A stretch of 64,000 nt of DNA from Tepidicella baoligensis (GTDB lineage Bacteria > Pseudomonadota > Gammaproteobacteria > Burkholderiales > Burkholderiaceae_C): contig NZ_JACCDB010000009.1 in NCBI RefSeq assembly GCF_013432195.1, positions 56,091 to 120,090 of the forward strand, written 5' to 3'. The notes under the pieces were generated by a model, which was not told where the DNA came from, did not search any database, and was given only the letters and a program-made list of their open reading frames with translations. Below, in pieces: positions 26,619 to 38,133 of the stretch (the stretch's first letter is position 1; every line of letters starts with the position of its first letter). A program made the translations under genes and the position numbers.

Positions 26619-29600
26619 ATGCTCGCCCTCACCTCTCTCGATCTGCTCTGGATGTTGCTGTGTGCCGGCCTGGTGTTCGTCATGCAGGCCGGTTTTCTGT
26701 GTCTGGAGTCCGGGCTCACCCGCAACAAGAATTCCATCAACGTCGCTGCCAAGAACCTGTCGGATTTCGTGGTCGCGGCCATGGTGTTCTGGCTGGTCGG
26801 CTTCGGGCTGATGTTTGGCCCGTCGTGGTCGGGCTGGCTCGGACTGGGGCTGTTTGGCGCGCTGGACCAGATCGGCACCGACGGCTCGTTGCTGGCCTTT
26901 GTGCTGTTCCAGATCATGTTCTGTGCCACCGCCGCCACCATCGTGTCCGGGGCGGTGGCCGAGCGCATGCGCTTCGGCGCTTACCTGGCCATGTCGGCCA
27001 TGGTGTCGCTGCTCATCTACCCCGTGTTCGGCCACTGGGCCTGGGGCGGCGTGCTGGACGGCCATGATGGCTGGCTGGGCGCTCTGGGCTTTGTGGACTT
27101 TGCCGGCTCCACCGTGGTTCACAGCGTGGGCGGCTGGGTGGCGCTGGTGGCGGTGCTGATGGTGGGCCCGCGGAGCGGCCGCTTTCCCGACGCCGGCGAG
27201 CCCGCCGTGATTCCCGCCGGCAACCTGCCCATGGCCATGCTGGGCGGGCTGCTGCTCTACCTGGGCTGGATCGGCTTCAACGGCGGCAGCCTGCTGGCCT
27301 TCAACGACGCGGTGCCCGGCGTGATCGTCAACACCACACTGGCCGCGGTGGCGGGCAGCGCCATCGGCCTGGTGGCGGGCCGCATGTGGCACGGTTATTA
27401 CGAGATCCTGTACCTGATCAACGGCCTGATCGCCGGCCTGGTGGCCATCACGGCCGGGGCCCACGCGTTCACGCCCATGGCATCCATCCTGGTCGGTGCA
27501 GTGGGGGCCTTGCTGATGGCCTGGGCCCAGGAAAAGCTGCTGCAATACCGCATCGACGATGCCGTGGGCGCCATCCCCGCGCACCTGGTGGCCGGCATCT
27601 GGGGCACGCTGGCGGTGGGCCTCATGGGCGACCTGCTGGCGCTCGACACCGGCAACACCCGCTTGCAACAGGTGGGCGTGCAGACCCTGGGCATCGTGGT
27701 GTGCGGGGTATGGTGCGTGCTCACCACCTGGCTGTTCCTGCGGCCCTGGCGCAAACGCGGTGGCCTGCGCGTGACCGAGGAAGAAGAGCGCACCGGCCTG
27801 AACGTGGCCGAGCACGGCGCCCGCACCGAACTGCTCGACCTGCTCGAGGCCATGGAAAGCCAGCGCGAGTCGGGCGACCTGAGCCGTCGCGTGCCGGTGG
27901 AGGACTTCACCGAGGTCGGCCAGGTGGCCCAGGCCTACAACCGGGTCATCGCGGCGCTGGAGCAGGCCACCCAGCGCACCCTGTCCATCGTGCGCGACAT
28001 GCGCGACGGCATCATCACCTTCACGCGCGATGGCATCCTCACCAGCCTGAACCCGGGCGCGGAAAAACTGCTGGGAGTCGCCGCACACCAGGGCGTGGGC
28101 CAGCCCCTGGCCGAGGTGCTGAAGCTGGCGGGCCATGCCCACCGGCTCCCTCCCGAAGAGCTGTGCCGCCCGGGCGCCAAACTCGAGTTGCGCATGATCC
28201 GTCCCGGTGGGCACAAGGCCTATTACGAGGTGTCGGTGAGCGAAAACCACCAGGATGCCGAGTTGCGCTTCACCGGCACCCTGCGCGACATCACCGACCG
28301 CAAGACCGTTGAATCGCAGTTGCACCAGGAACGCGATCTGGCCCAGGTCACGCTGGCCTCGATCGGGGACGGCGTCATCACCACCGACGAGGCCGGCGTC
28401 ATCCAGTACATCAACCCGGTGGCGGCCCGTCTGACCGGCTGGCCGGCGCACCACGCCAAAGGCCAGCTCATCACCACGGTGTACAACCTGCAGGACGAAC
28501 ACACCCGCCAGGCTCTGCCCAACCCGGTGCGCGAAGTGCTCAAGCACAACCGGTTGATGCCGCGGCGCGAACACGCCTTGCTGCTGCGTCGCGACGCCGA
28601 CAGCGTACCGGTGCTGGACACAGCGGCCCCGATCCGCTCGCGGGAGGGCTTCATCATTGGCGCCGTGCTGGTGTTCCACGACGTCACGGTCACCCTGAAT
28701 CTGGCGCGCGAACTCAGCCACCAAGCCACCCACGACGCGCTCACCGGCATGCCCAACCGGCGCGAGTTCGAGCGCCGCCTGCAGGAGCTGATCCAGCGCA
28801 GCGGCGACCCACAGGCCCACCACGTGGTCTGCTACCTGGACCTGGACCAGTTCAAGGTGGTCAATGACACCTGCGGCCATGTGGCCGGTGACGAACTGCT
28901 GCGCCAGGTCACGCAACTCATGCGCGGCATGCTGCGCGCCGCCGACACGCTGGCCCGCCTGGGTGGGGACGAATTCGGGCTGATCCTGCAAAACTGCCCC
29001 ATGGATCGGGCGATGCAGGTCGCGGAAAACTTGCGCGAGGCCATAGCCGATTTCCGGTTTGGCTGGGAGGGCCGTTCATTCTCCATTGGCGTGTCGGTTG
29101 GACTGGTGGGCATCGACCGCAACGAACACGACCTCTCCCGCATCCTGGCCAGCGCCGACGCCGCCTGCTACGCCGCCAAAGAGGCCGGGCGCAACCGGCT
29201 GCACGTTTATCAGGTGGACGATACCCACATGCTGGAGCGTCAGGGGCAAATGCAGTGGGTCACACGGCTGCAATCGGCCCTCGACCAGGACCGGCTGCGG
29301 CTCTACGTGCAACCCATTCTGCCGCTGCACCCGCAACCCGGCGACCAGATGCATTACGAGGTGTTGGTGCGGTTGGAGGAGGACGGCAAACTCATCCTGC
29401 CCGGCGCTTTCCTGCCGGCGGCCGAGCGCTATGGCCTGATGGCACGCATCGACCAGTGGGTGGTGAACAACACCCTGGCCTGGGTCGGCGACCACCTGCG
29501 CCGCCAGGGCCGCTTCGACGGGCTGCTGTGCCTGAACCTTTCTGGTGCATCGCTGTCGGACGAGCGCTTCCGGCAGAACCTGCGCGCCACGTTGGAGCAG

Positions 29601-30020
29601 ATCCAGCTGCCCCCCGATACGGTGTGCTTCGAAATCACCGAAACCGCCGCCGTGGCCAACCTGTCCAAAGTGGTGCATTTCATTGGCGAGGTCAAGCAAC
29701 TGGGTTGTCTGTTTGCGCTCGACGACTTTGGCAGCGGCCTGTCGTCCTTCGCCTACCTCAAAAACCTGCCGGTGGACTACCTGAAGATCGACGGCAGCTT
29801 CGTCAAGGACATCGAGACCGACCCGATCGACCTGGCCATGGTGCAGGCCATCAACGCCATCGGCCATGTGATGGGGCTCAAGACCATTGCCGAATACGTG
29901 TCCAGCGAAGCGATCCTGGAAAGAATTCGGGAAATCGGGGTGGACTACGGTCAAGGCTACCACCTGGGCGAGCCCATCCCGCTGACGGAGTTGGGCGTCA
30001 CCAGGCTCATGCCCCGCTGA
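26619..30020 (+). CDS. Ammonium transporter fused to PAS-PAS-GGDEF-EAL signalling module
   Basis: A 1133-residue membrane receptor that likely couples ammonium sensing to cyclic-di-GMP turnover. Residues 1 to about 395 are a full Amt channel domain with the two pore histidines in AGSTVVHSVGGWV and GAIPAHLVAGIWGTL. A HAMP-like/coiled linker follows (DLSRRVPVEDFTEVGQVAQA), then two PAS domains (about 455-565 and 577-690), a GGDEF domain with intact active site (GGDEF 782-786) and an inhibitory I-site RAAD five residues before it, and an EAL domain from Glu914 (EVL instead of EAL) with LNLSG, EITET, DDFGSG, LKIDGSF and GYHLGEP conserved. Both catalytic sites therefore look usable; the direction of net activity is unknown. 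Monocistronic, 47 bp after the P450 gene; its 3' end overlaps yihY by 14 bp. Confidence 0.93.
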   Translation: MLALTSLDLLWMLLCAGLVFVMQAGFLCLESGLTRNKNSINVAAKNLSDFVVAAMVFWLVGFGLMFGPSWSGWLGLGLFGALDQIGTDGSLLAFVLFQIMFCATAATIVSGAVAERMRFGAYLAMSAMVSLLIYPVFGHWAWGGVLDGHDGWLGALGFVDFAGSTVVHSVGGWVALVAVLMVGPRSGRFPDAGEPAVIPAGNLPMAMLGGLLLYLGWIGFNGGSLLAFNDAVPGVIVNTTLAAVAGSAIGLVAGRMWHGYYEILYLINGLIAGLVAITAGAHAFTPMASILVGAVGALLMAWAQEKLLQYRIDDAVGAIPAHLVAGIWGTLAVGLMGDLLALDTGNTRLQQVGVQTLGIVVCGVWCVLTTWLFLRPWRKRGGLRVTEEEERTGLNVAEHGARTELLDLLEAMESQRESGDLSRRVPVEDFTEVGQVAQAYNRVIAALEQATQRTLSIVRDMRDGIITFTRDGILTSLNPGAEKLLGVAAHQGVGQPLAEVLKLAGHAHRLPPEELCRPGAKLELRMIRPGGHKAYYEVSVSENHQDAELRFTGTLRDITDRKTVESQLHQERDLAQVTLASIGDGVITTDEAGVIQYINPVAARLTGWPAHHAKGQLITTVYNLQDEHTRQALPNPVREVLKHNRLMPRREHALLLRRDADSVPVLDTAAPIRSREGFIIGAVLVFHDVTVTLNLARELSHQATHDALTGMPNRREFERRLQELIQRSGDPQAHHVVCYLDLDQFKVVNDTCGHVAGDELLRQVTQLMRGMLRAADTLARLGGDEFGLILQNCPMDRAMQVAENLREAIADFRFGWEGRSFSIGVSVGLVGIDRNEHDLSRILASADAACYAAKEAGRNRLHVYQVDDTHMLERQGQMQWVTRLQSALDQDRLRLYVQPILPLHPQPGDQMHYEVLVRLEEDGKLILPGAFLPAAERYGLMARIDQWVVNNTLAWVGDHLRRQGRFDGLLCLNLSGASLSDERFRQNLRATLEQIQLPPDTVCFEITETAAVANLSKVVHFIGEVKQLGCLFALDDFGSGLSSFAYLKNLPVDYLKIDGSFVKDIETDPIDLAMVQAINAIGHVMGLKTIAEYVSSEAILERIREIGVDYGQGYHLGEPIPLTELGVTRLMPR

Positions 30021-31293
30021 GCGGCGCTGACCGGGATGTGGCAGCCGAATCGAGCCATTCGGCCAGTGGGGTACTGGCCCACCGGCTGCTGCGCCACACC
30101 GCCTCGGTGGAGGGTTCGGCCGGCAGCAGCAAGCGCTCGATCAAGGGGGCAGCGGGCGTGGTGGCGGGGTCGATCAACAGCACATAGCGCGCCTGGCCTT
30201 CGGCCAGTTTGCCCACCCAGTCCAGCTCGACCAGGGTATCGAGCGGGGACTCGAGTTGCAGGTCATCGACCTTCAGGCGCTTGGCCAGCGCCTCCAGCGG
30301 CAATCCGCGCCCGCCCTGGCGCCGGTCGGCGCAGAGCTCCGCCAGCACTTCGATGGCCAGTTGAAACGCCCAGCCCGGCGTATCGCCCCGCCGCGCCACC
30401 CCGGCCATGAGACTGGGCAGATAAGCCGTGACCACCGCCCCCAACAACACGATCACCCACACCAGGTAGAGCCAGATCAACAAAATGGGCAGGGTGGCGA
30501 ACGTGCCATAGACCACCGAATAGGTGGGAATCGAGGTCAGGTACCAGGCCAGCAACCGCTTGGCCAGGTCGAACGCCACAGCCACGAACAGCGCGCCCCA
30601 CAGGGCATGGCTCCAGCGCACGTAAGCATTGGGTACGTATCGGTACAGCGCCGCGACGGCGAGCAGGATGGCCCCGAACTCCATGAGATCGAAAAACGCC
30701 ATGAACAGCGGGTGTGTGGCCCCGACCCATCCCCGCGAAGCCGAGAGGGCATAGGAACTCAGCGTCAGACTCAGACCCGCCAGCAATGGCCCCAGGGTCA
30801 GCAACGCCCAGTACACCAGCACCCGCTGGGCGAATGGGCGCAGCCGGCGCACCCGCCAGATATCGTTGAGCTTGCGGTCGATCGTGAGGATGAGCGCCAG
30901 CGCCGACACCAGCAACACCAGCGCACCGGTCCAGCCCATCTGCCCGGCCTTGCCCGTAAACTGCAACAGGTAGGTGGACACCTGACGGGCAATGTGCTCC
31001 GGGATCAGCCCTTGGAACAGCCAGTCGTGCAACGCCTGTTCCATGCGCGAGAACATCGGAAAGGCCGTGAATATGGCCAGCGCAACGGTAAACAGCGGCA
31101 CCAGCGAAATGGTGGTGGTGAAAGTGAGGCTGCCGGCCGTCACGCCCAGGCGGTCTTCGCGAAAACGCTCCCACAAGGTCAATGCCGTGTTGCGCCAGGG
31201 GAAGGACATCAGCTCCTGCCACAGCCCCTCGATGCGCGTCCGCAGCACGCGAACCCACCACGAATCGGCTGTCAGAAAGTCTTTGCCCCACAT
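30007..31293 (-). CDS. YihY/UPF0761 family membrane protein
   Basis: An inner-membrane protein of the YihY family (once mislabelled RNase BN), about 428 residues with six membrane segments in the first 300 residues and a soluble winged-helix-like C-terminus (LPLEALAKRLKVDDLQLESP). Conserved family sequence includes RLGVTAGSLTFTTTISLVPL and YGTFATLPILLIWLYLVWVI. Function unknown. Start placed at MWGKDFLTAD (31293); an upstream ATG at 31326 would overlap the divergent DUF2069 gene. Its stop lies inside the end of the Amt-GGDEF-EAL gene. Confidence 0.88.
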   Translation of the reverse strand: MWGKDFLTADSWWVRVLRTRIEGLWQELMSFPWRNTALTLWERFREDRLGVTAGSLTFTTTISLVPLFTVALAIFTAFPMFSRMEQALHDWLFQGLIPEHIARQVSTYLLQFTGKAGQMGWTGALVLLVSALALILTIDRKLNDIWRVRRLRPFAQRVLVYWALLTLGPLLAGLSLTLSSYALSASRGWVGATHPLFMAFFDLMEFGAILLAVAALYRYVPNAYVRWSHALWGALFVAVAFDLAKRLLAWYLTSIPTYSVVYGTFATLPILLIWLYLVWVIVLLGAVVTAYLPSLMAGVARRGDTPGWAFQLAIEVLAELCADRRQGGRGLPLEALAKRLKVDDLQLESPLDTLVELDWVGKLAEGQARYVLLIDPATTPAAPLIERLLLPAEPSTEAVWRSSRWASTPLAEWLDSAATSRSAPLSGA

Positions 31294-31324
31294 GCCGGTA
31301 TCATGCCATCGACTGCGCAAAGCC

Positions 31325-31774
31325 ATGAACCACACCTCCACGCCCACACCCGGCTCCTCTGCCGCCGCCTCGCCACCGGCCCTGCCCTCCGCCGCCGCTT
31401 CATGGACGCGGCTGCTGGCCGTCTCCAGCCTGCTGGCCCTGATTGCGCTCGGGCTGGCCTGGGAACTGTGGCTGGCACCTTTGCGGGAAGGCGGTTCTTG
31501 GTGGGCCATCAAGGTGCTGCCGCTCACCCTGCCGCTGGCCGGGCTGCTGAAACACCGCATGTACACCTACCGCTGGCTCAGCCTGTTGGTGTGGCTCTAC
31601 TTCACCGAAGGCGTGGTGCGCGCCACCACCGAAAGCGGCCTCTCGGCCGCGCTGGCCTGGAGCCAGGTGGTGTTGTGCGTGCTGCTGTTTGTGGCCTGCG
31701 CCCTGCACGTGCGGTTGCGCCTGAAGGCCGCGCGCGCCGCAGCAGGCTTCCAGCCCCCCGACGCCGCCTCATGA
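31325..31774 (+). CDS. DUF2069 domain membrane protein
   Basis: A 149-residue inner-membrane protein with about four hydrophobic segments. The DUF2069 pattern is visible: LAWELWLAPLREGGSWWAIK, LPLTLPLAGLLKHRMYTYRW and WLYFTEGVVRA. Function unknown; the family is typical of beta- and gamma-proteobacteria. The first 25 residues are Ala/Pro/Ser-rich and weakly conserved. Divergent from yihY; its stop codon overlaps the start of the FAD oxidase gene (ATGA), so the two are translationally coupled. Confidence 0.85.
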   Translation: MNHTSTPTPGSSAAASPPALPSAAASWTRLLAVSSLLALIALGLAWELWLAPLREGGSWWAIKVLPLTLPLAGLLKHRMYTYRWLSLLVWLYFTEGVVRATTESGLSAALAWSQVVLCVLLFVACALHVRLRLKAARAAAGFQPPDAAS

Positions 31775-33195
31775 ACAACGCCGACCTGCTCGACACACTG
31801 CGCAGTGCCGTGGGCGCAGCCCATGTGCTCACGCACGACGATCCAGGCACCGACCTGACCGCCTTCGAACAGGATTGGCGCCAACGCCACCGGGGCCGGG
31901 CTCTGGCGGTGGTCCGCCCTGGCTCCACCGCCGAAGTGGCCCAGGTGGTGCGGGCCTGTGCCCAGGCCGACGTGAGCCTGGTGCCCCAAGGGGGCAACAC
32001 CGGCTTGGTGGTGGGCGGTGTGCCTGACGCCAGCGGCACCCAGGTCGTGCTCAGTTTGCAGCGCCTCAACGCCATCCGCGCCCTGGACCGGGACAACCTC
32101 ACCCTCACGGCCGAGGCGGGCTGCGTGCTGCAGGTCGCCCAGCAAGCCGCCGCGGCCGCTGGCCTGTGGCTGCCGCTGAGCCTGGCGGCCGAAGGCAGCT
32201 GCACCCTGGGCGGCAACCTGGCGACCAATGCCGGTGGCACCCAGGTGCTGCGCTTTGGCAACGCGCGCGACCTGTGCCTGGGGCTCGAAGTCGTCACCGC
32301 GCAAGGCGAGGTGTGGAACGGCCTGAGCGGCCTGCGCAAGGACAACACCGGCTACGACCTGCGCCACCTGTTCATCGGCAGCGAAGGCACGCTGGGCGTG
32401 ATCACCGCCGCCACGCTCAAGCTGTTTCCGCGCCCGGCGGCACAGCTCACCGCCTGGGCCGCCGTGCCGTCGATGGAGGCCGCCGTCACTTTGCTGGGGC
32501 TGGCGCAGCGCCATCTGGGGCCCGGCCTCACCGGCTTCGAGGTCATGGGCCGGTTTGCCCTGCAACTGGTGGACCGGCATTTCCCGGCGCTGCGCGTGCC
32601 ACTGTGGCGCGACACGGCCTATGCCGTGCTGCTGGAAAACAGCGACAACGAAAGCGAGGCCCACGCACGTGCCCGCTTCGAGGCCTTGCTCGAAGCGGCT
32701 CTGGACGATGGCTGCATCACCGATGCGATCGTCGCCGCAAGCCTGGCCCAGGCACGCAATCTGTGGCACATCCGCGAAAGCATTCCGCTGGCCCAAGCCC
32801 AAGAAGGCCTGAACATCAAGCACGACATCAGCCTGCCCATCTCCCGCATCCCTGCTTTTTGCGCGGAAACCGACGCGCTGCTGGCCCGTGACATCCCTGG
32901 CGTGCGGCTGGTCAACTTCGGCCACCTGGGTGACGGCAACCTGCACTACAACGTCCAGTGCCCCGAAGGGGCCGACGGCACCGCTTTTCTGCGCGATCAG
33001 GAGGCTCGTGTGAATACCCTGGTGTTCGACGCCGTCCAGCGCTTCGGCGGCTCCATCAGCGCGGAGCACGGCATTGGTGGTCTCAAACGAGACACACTCC
33101 CCCGGTACAAAGACCCGACCGCCCTGCGGCTCATGCGTGCCATCAAGGCCGCGCTGGACCCACAGGGCGTCATGAATCCCGGACGGGTGCTGTGA
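31771..33195 (+). CDS. FAD-binding oxidase, GlcD/D-2-hydroxyacid dehydrogenase type
   Basis: A 474-residue flavoprotein of the vanillyl-alcohol-oxidase/PCMH superfamily that probably oxidises a D-2-hydroxy acid (D-lactate, D-2-hydroxyglutarate or glycolate). The FAD domain occupies about residues 40-215 ([33 protein letters not shown]); the C-terminal substrate domain ends with [13 protein letters not shown] and [12 protein letters not shown], the metal/substrate motif of the family. No glcE or glcF genes are adjacent, which argues against a GlcDEF complex. thyA follows. Confidence 0.9.
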   Translation: MNNADLLDTLRSAVGAAHVLTHDDPGTDLTAFEQDWRQRHRGRALAVVRPGSTAEVAQVVRACAQADVSLVPQGGNTGLVVGGVPDASGTQVVLSLQRLNAIRALDRDNLTLTAEAGCVLQVAQQAAAAAGLWLPLSLAAEGSCTLGGNLATNAGGTQVLRFGNARDLCLGLEVVTAQGEVWNGLSGLRKDNTGYDLRHLFIGSEGTLGVITAATLKLFPRPAAQLTAWAAVPSMEAAVTLLGLAQRHLGPGLTGFEVMGRFALQLVDRHFPALRVPLWRDTAYAVLLENSDNESEAHARARFEALLEAALDDGCITDAIVAASLAQARNLWHIRESIPLAQAQEGLNIKHDISLPISRIPAFCAETDALLARDIPGVRLVNFGHLGDGNLHYNVQCPEGADGTAFLRDQEARVNTLVFDAVQRFGGSISAEHGIGGLKRDTLPRYKDPTALRLMRAIKAALDPQGVMNPGRVL

Positions 33196-33252
33196 ACCGC
33201 CGGCATCGCGCTCAGCGGGGCAATGTCGAGTGCTGGATCATGGCGAGCGACC

Positions 33253-33258
33253 TAAAAT
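33253..33258 (+). promoter_or_regulatory. Putative -10 box for thyA
   Basis: TAAAAT lies 22 bp upstream of the thyA GTG start at 33281 within the 85-bp gap after the FAD oxidase gene. No convincing -35 box is seen. Confidence 0.3.
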
Positions 33259-33280
33259 CATTCCTTTTGGAAGCCCAAAC

Positions 33281-34111
33281 GTGAACCGCCCCGTCCGCCG
33301 CCAGTACGAAGACTTCATGCGCCACGTATACACCCATGGCGTGGCCAAGGGCGACCGCACCGGCACCGGCACGCGCAGCGTGTTCGGTCACCAGATGCGC
33401 TTCGACCTGAACGAAGGCTTCCCGCTGGTCACCACCAAGAAGGTGCACCTCAAGAGCATCATCCTGGAACTGCTGTGGTTTCTGCGCGGCGACCGCAACG
33501 TGAAGTGGCTGCAGGAACGCGGCTGCACCATCTGGGACGAATGGGCGCGTGAAGACGGCGACCTCGGCCCGGTCTATGGCGTGCAGTGGCGCAGCTGGCC
33601 CACGCCGGATGGCGGCCACATCGACCAGATCGCCGACGTGGTCGAGCAGCTCAAGACCAATCCCGACTCGCGCCGCATCATCGTCAGTGCCTGGAACGTG
33701 GCCGACCTGCCCAAGATGGCACTCGCGCCCTGCCACGCCTTCTTCCAGTTCTACGTGGCCCCGGCCTCCGAGTCAGGGGGCAAGGGTCGGCTCAGCTGCC
33801 AGCTCTATCAGCGCAGCGCCGACATCTTTCTCGGCGTGCCCTTCAACATCGCCAGCTACGCGCTGCTCACCCACATGCTGGCGCAGCAGTGCGACCTGGA
33901 CGTGGGCGACTTCATTTGGACCGGGGGCGACTGCCACATCTACAACAACCACTTCGAGCAGGTGGAGCTGCAGCTCAGCCGCGAACCCTATCCCTACCCG
34001 GTCTTGCGCATCAAGCGGCGGCCGGAATCGATCTTCGATTACGCCTACGAAGATTTCGAGGTGCTGGACTATCAGCACCATCCGGCCATCAAGGCGCCGG
34101 TGGCCGTCTGA
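33281..34111 (+). CDS. thyA: Thymidylate synthase
   Basis: Makes dTMP from dUMP using methylene-tetrahydrofolate. Catalytic Cys151 is in [12 protein letters not shown]; the dUMP-binding Arg is in [12 protein letters not shown], with [20 protein letters not shown] and [15 protein letters not shown] completing the signature. GTG at 33281 is taken as start ([16 protein letters not shown]) since the frame upstream is not conserved; length 276 residues. A dihydrofolate reductase gene, often adjacent, is absent here; a DMT carrier gene follows after 13 bp. Confidence 0.95.
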   Translation: MNRPVRRQYEDFMRHVYTHGVAKGDRTGTGTRSVFGHQMRFDLNEGFPLVTTKKVHLKSIILELLWFLRGDRNVKWLQERGCTIWDEWAREDGDLGPVYGVQWRSWPTPDGGHIDQIADVVEQLKTNPDSRRIIVSAWNVADLPKMALAPCHAFFQFYVAPASESGGKGRLSCQLYQRSADIFLGVPFNIASYALLTHMLAQQCDLDVGDFIWTGGDCHIYNNHFEQVELQLSREPYPYPVLRIKRRPESIFDYAYEDFEVLDYQHHPAIKAPVAV

Positions 34112-34124
34112 GACGCGTCCACCG

Positions 34125-35018
34125 ATGCTGACCCGCAGCCAGGCCTTCGGGCTCGCGGCCCTCACCCTGATGTGGGGCGTGAACTGGCCGGTGATGAAGC
34201 TCTCGCTGCAGGAGCTCTCGCCGCTGTACTTCCGCGCCGTGACCATGACGGGCGGTGCGCTCTGGCTATTCGCGTTCTACCGCCAGCGCGGGGTGCGCCT
34301 GCGGCCCGCAGGCAGCGAATGGCGCAGCATCGTCACGCTGGGGCTGCCCAACATGCTGGGCTGGCACACGCTGGCGATTTTCGGGGTGGCGGCACTGGCC
34401 TCCGGCCGGGCGGCCATCCTGGGTTTCACCATGCCGGTGTGGACGGTGTTGCTCGGCGCGCTGTTCTTCGGTCAGCACCTCACCCGCCGTTCCGCCTTGG
34501 CCACCCTGGCCGTGGCGGCCGCCGTGGTGCTGCTGCTGGCCGACGAACTCGGCGCCATGGCGGGCCGACCGGTCGGCGTGCTCGTGATGCTGGGCGCCGC
34601 CATGAGCTGGGCCATTGGCACGCTGATGATGCGCCGCGCCACCCTCACCCTGCCGGTGGAGGCCCTGACGGTGTGGATGATGGCGCTGACCTCGATCGTC
34701 CTGTGGGCGATGGCCTTCACCTTCGAACCCTGGCCGCAGTGGAACTTCAGCCTGCGCATGTGGGGCCTGCTGGCCTATGGCGTGTTCATGAACTATGGGA
34801 TCGCCCAGATCATCTGGTTCTCGCTGGCACGGCACCTGCCCCCGGCCACCAGCGCCATGAGCGTGATGATGGTGCCGCTGGTGGGGACCGCCAGCGCCAC
34901 GGTGATCGCGGGCGAATGGCCACGCTGGCAGGACGGCGTGGCCGTGGTGTGCGTGATGGCCGCTATCGCAGCCGTGCTGCTGCCGTCCGGGGCTTGGCGC
35001 TCCCTGTGGCGGCGTTGA
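34125..35018 (+). CDS. EamA/DMT superfamily transporter
   Basis: Second drug/metabolite carrier of the window, 297 residues with about ten membrane segments and two EamA domains. Sequence landmarks are LTLMWGVNWPVMKLSLQEL and SFTMPVWTVLLG-like GFTMPVWTVLLGALFFGQHL, then GAAMSWAIGTLMMRRATL in the second half. Substrate unknown. It starts 13 bp after thyA but has no obvious link to folate metabolism. Confidence 0.87.
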   Translation: MLTRSQAFGLAALTLMWGVNWPVMKLSLQELSPLYFRAVTMTGGALWLFAFYRQRGVRLRPAGSEWRSIVTLGLPNMLGWHTLAIFGVAALASGRAAILGFTMPVWTVLLGALFFGQHLTRRSALATLAVAAAVVLLLADELGAMAGRPVGVLVMLGAAMSWAIGTLMMRRATLTLPVEALTVWMMALTSIVLWAMAFTFEPWPQWNFSLRMWGLLAYGVFMNYGIAQIIWFSLARHLPPATSAMSVMMVPLVGTASATVIAGEWPRWQDGVAVVCVMAAIAAVLLPSGAWRSLWRR

Positions 35019-35031
35019 GGCACGCAGGGCC

Positions 35032-35403
35032 CTACTCGACGATCACGTACACCTTGACCACCGTCTCCAACACCTCGAACGAGCCGGTGAAACCGGGCGG
35101 GATGTGGATGGACTGACCGGGGCCCGCTTCCTCGTGGCTGCCGTCGAAACGGCGCACCCGGCAACGGCCTTCCAGCACGGTGAACACCTCGCGCTCGGTC
35201 GGCCCGAAGGCGATTGCCCAGTGGCCGGGTTCGCAGCGCCAGATGCCCGTGCTGAAGGTTTCGGCCCGGCCCAGTGGCGCATCTACCAGGTTCCAGGTCT
35301 CGCGCAGCGGGTTGCCCGCGATGCGCCGGTCCGGGTGCGGATGCGAAATATCCGGCACCCCATCCACCGGATGGCCGAACGACAGCAGATCGTGAGCCGA
35401 CAT
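35032..35403 (-). CDS. Cupin domain (DUF861-like) protein
   Basis: A 123-residue single-domain cupin. The conserved beta-barrel strands are visible in GIWRCEPGHWAIAFGPTERE and VFTVLEGRCRVRRFDG, followed by PGQSIHIPPGFTGSFEVLE; these resemble the EutQ/(S)-ureidoglycine-aminohydrolase-like DUF861 group. Enzymatic role unknown. It starts 10 bp after dcd ends and reads in the same direction, so probably shares its transcript. Confidence 0.8.
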   Translation of the reverse strand: MSAHDLLSFGHPVDGVPDISHPHPDRRIAGNPLRETWNLVDAPLGRAETFSTGIWRCEPGHWAIAFGPTEREVFTVLEGRCRVRRFDGSHEEAGPGQSIHIPPGFTGSFEVLETVVKVYVIVE

Positions 35404-35413
35404 GGGCTTCTCC

Positions 35414-35980
35414 TCAAGCACGGGGCAGCGTCACGCCGTGCTGCCCCTGGTATTTGCCGCCGCGGTCCTTGTAGGACACGTCGCACACCTCATCGCTCTC
35501 GAAAAACAACACCTGTGCGCAGCCCTCGCCCGCGTAGATCTTGGCCGGCAGCGGCGTGGTGTTGCTGAACTCCAGCGTCACATAGCCTTCCCACTCGGGC
35601 TCGAACGGGGTCACGTTCACAATGATGCCGCAACGCGCGTAGGTGCTCTTGCCCAGGCAGATGGTGAGCACGTTGCGCGGAATGCGGAAGTACTCGACCG
35701 TGCGCGCCAGCGCGAAGCTGTTGGGCGGGATGATGCAGTGGTCACCGTGGAAATCGACGAAGCTCTTCTGGTCGAAATTCTTCGGGTCCACCACGGTGCT
35801 GTGGATGTTGGTGAACACCTTGAATTCGGGCGCACAGCGGATGTCATAACCGTAGCTGCTGGTGCCGTAGCTGATGATCTTCTTGCCGTCGGCCTCGCGG
35901 ATCTGGCCCGGCTCGAACGGCTCGATCATGCCGTGCTGTTCGGCCATGCGGCGGATCCACTTGTCGCTTTTGATGGTCAT
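35414..35980 (-). CDS. dcd: dCTP deaminase
   Basis: Deaminates dCTP to dUTP, the main source of dUMP for thymidylate synthesis; homotrimer related to dUTPase. Family motifs: [36 protein letters not shown], the catalytic region [20 protein letters not shown] and [12 protein letters not shown]. Length 188 residues is standard. An AGGAGCG ribosome site precedes the ATG and TAAAAT lies upstream. It is near thyA, consistent with dTMP supply. Confidence 0.96.
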   Translation of the reverse strand: MTIKSDKWIRRMAEQHGMIEPFEPGQIREADGKKIISYGTSSYGYDIRCAPEFKVFTNIHSTVVDPKNFDQKSFVDFHGDHCIIPPNSFALARTVEYFRIPRNVLTICLGKSTYARCGIIVNVTPFEPEWEGYVTLEFSNTTPLPAKIYAGEGCAQVLFFESDEVCDVSYKDRGGKYQGQHGVTLPRA

Positions 35981-36019
35981 GCATGCGCTCCTGTTGCGGG
36001 GCGATTTTACGGGCAGGGC

Positions 36020-38042
<2,023 letters not shown>

Positions 38043-38064
38043 GTGCCACTCCACGAAAACGCAA

Positions 38065-38092
38065 AGGCCGCCACAAGGAGGCGTGGCGGCCT
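38065..38092 (-). terminator. Hairpin between the BMP-protein gene and the Rieske gene
   Basis: A perfect 10-bp stem (AGGCCGCCAC/GTGGCGGCCT, 38065-38074 and 38083-38092) with an 8-nt loop. Read leftwards it is followed by TTTGCGTTTTCG, a weak T-rich tail, so it may be a terminator or a partial attenuator that lowers expression of the downstream Rieske and deaminase genes relative to the transporter. Confidence 0.55.
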
Positions 38093-38133
38093 GGCTACAC
38101 GCTGGGGCCCAGCCCCGGCTACCGGTGCCGGTG

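Noticed and set aside
26493..28991. A minus-strand open frame of about 830 codons opposite the Amt fusion gene
   Set aside because: His/Gln/Gly-rich composition without domains; a mirror of the strongly biased codons of the plus-strand gene.
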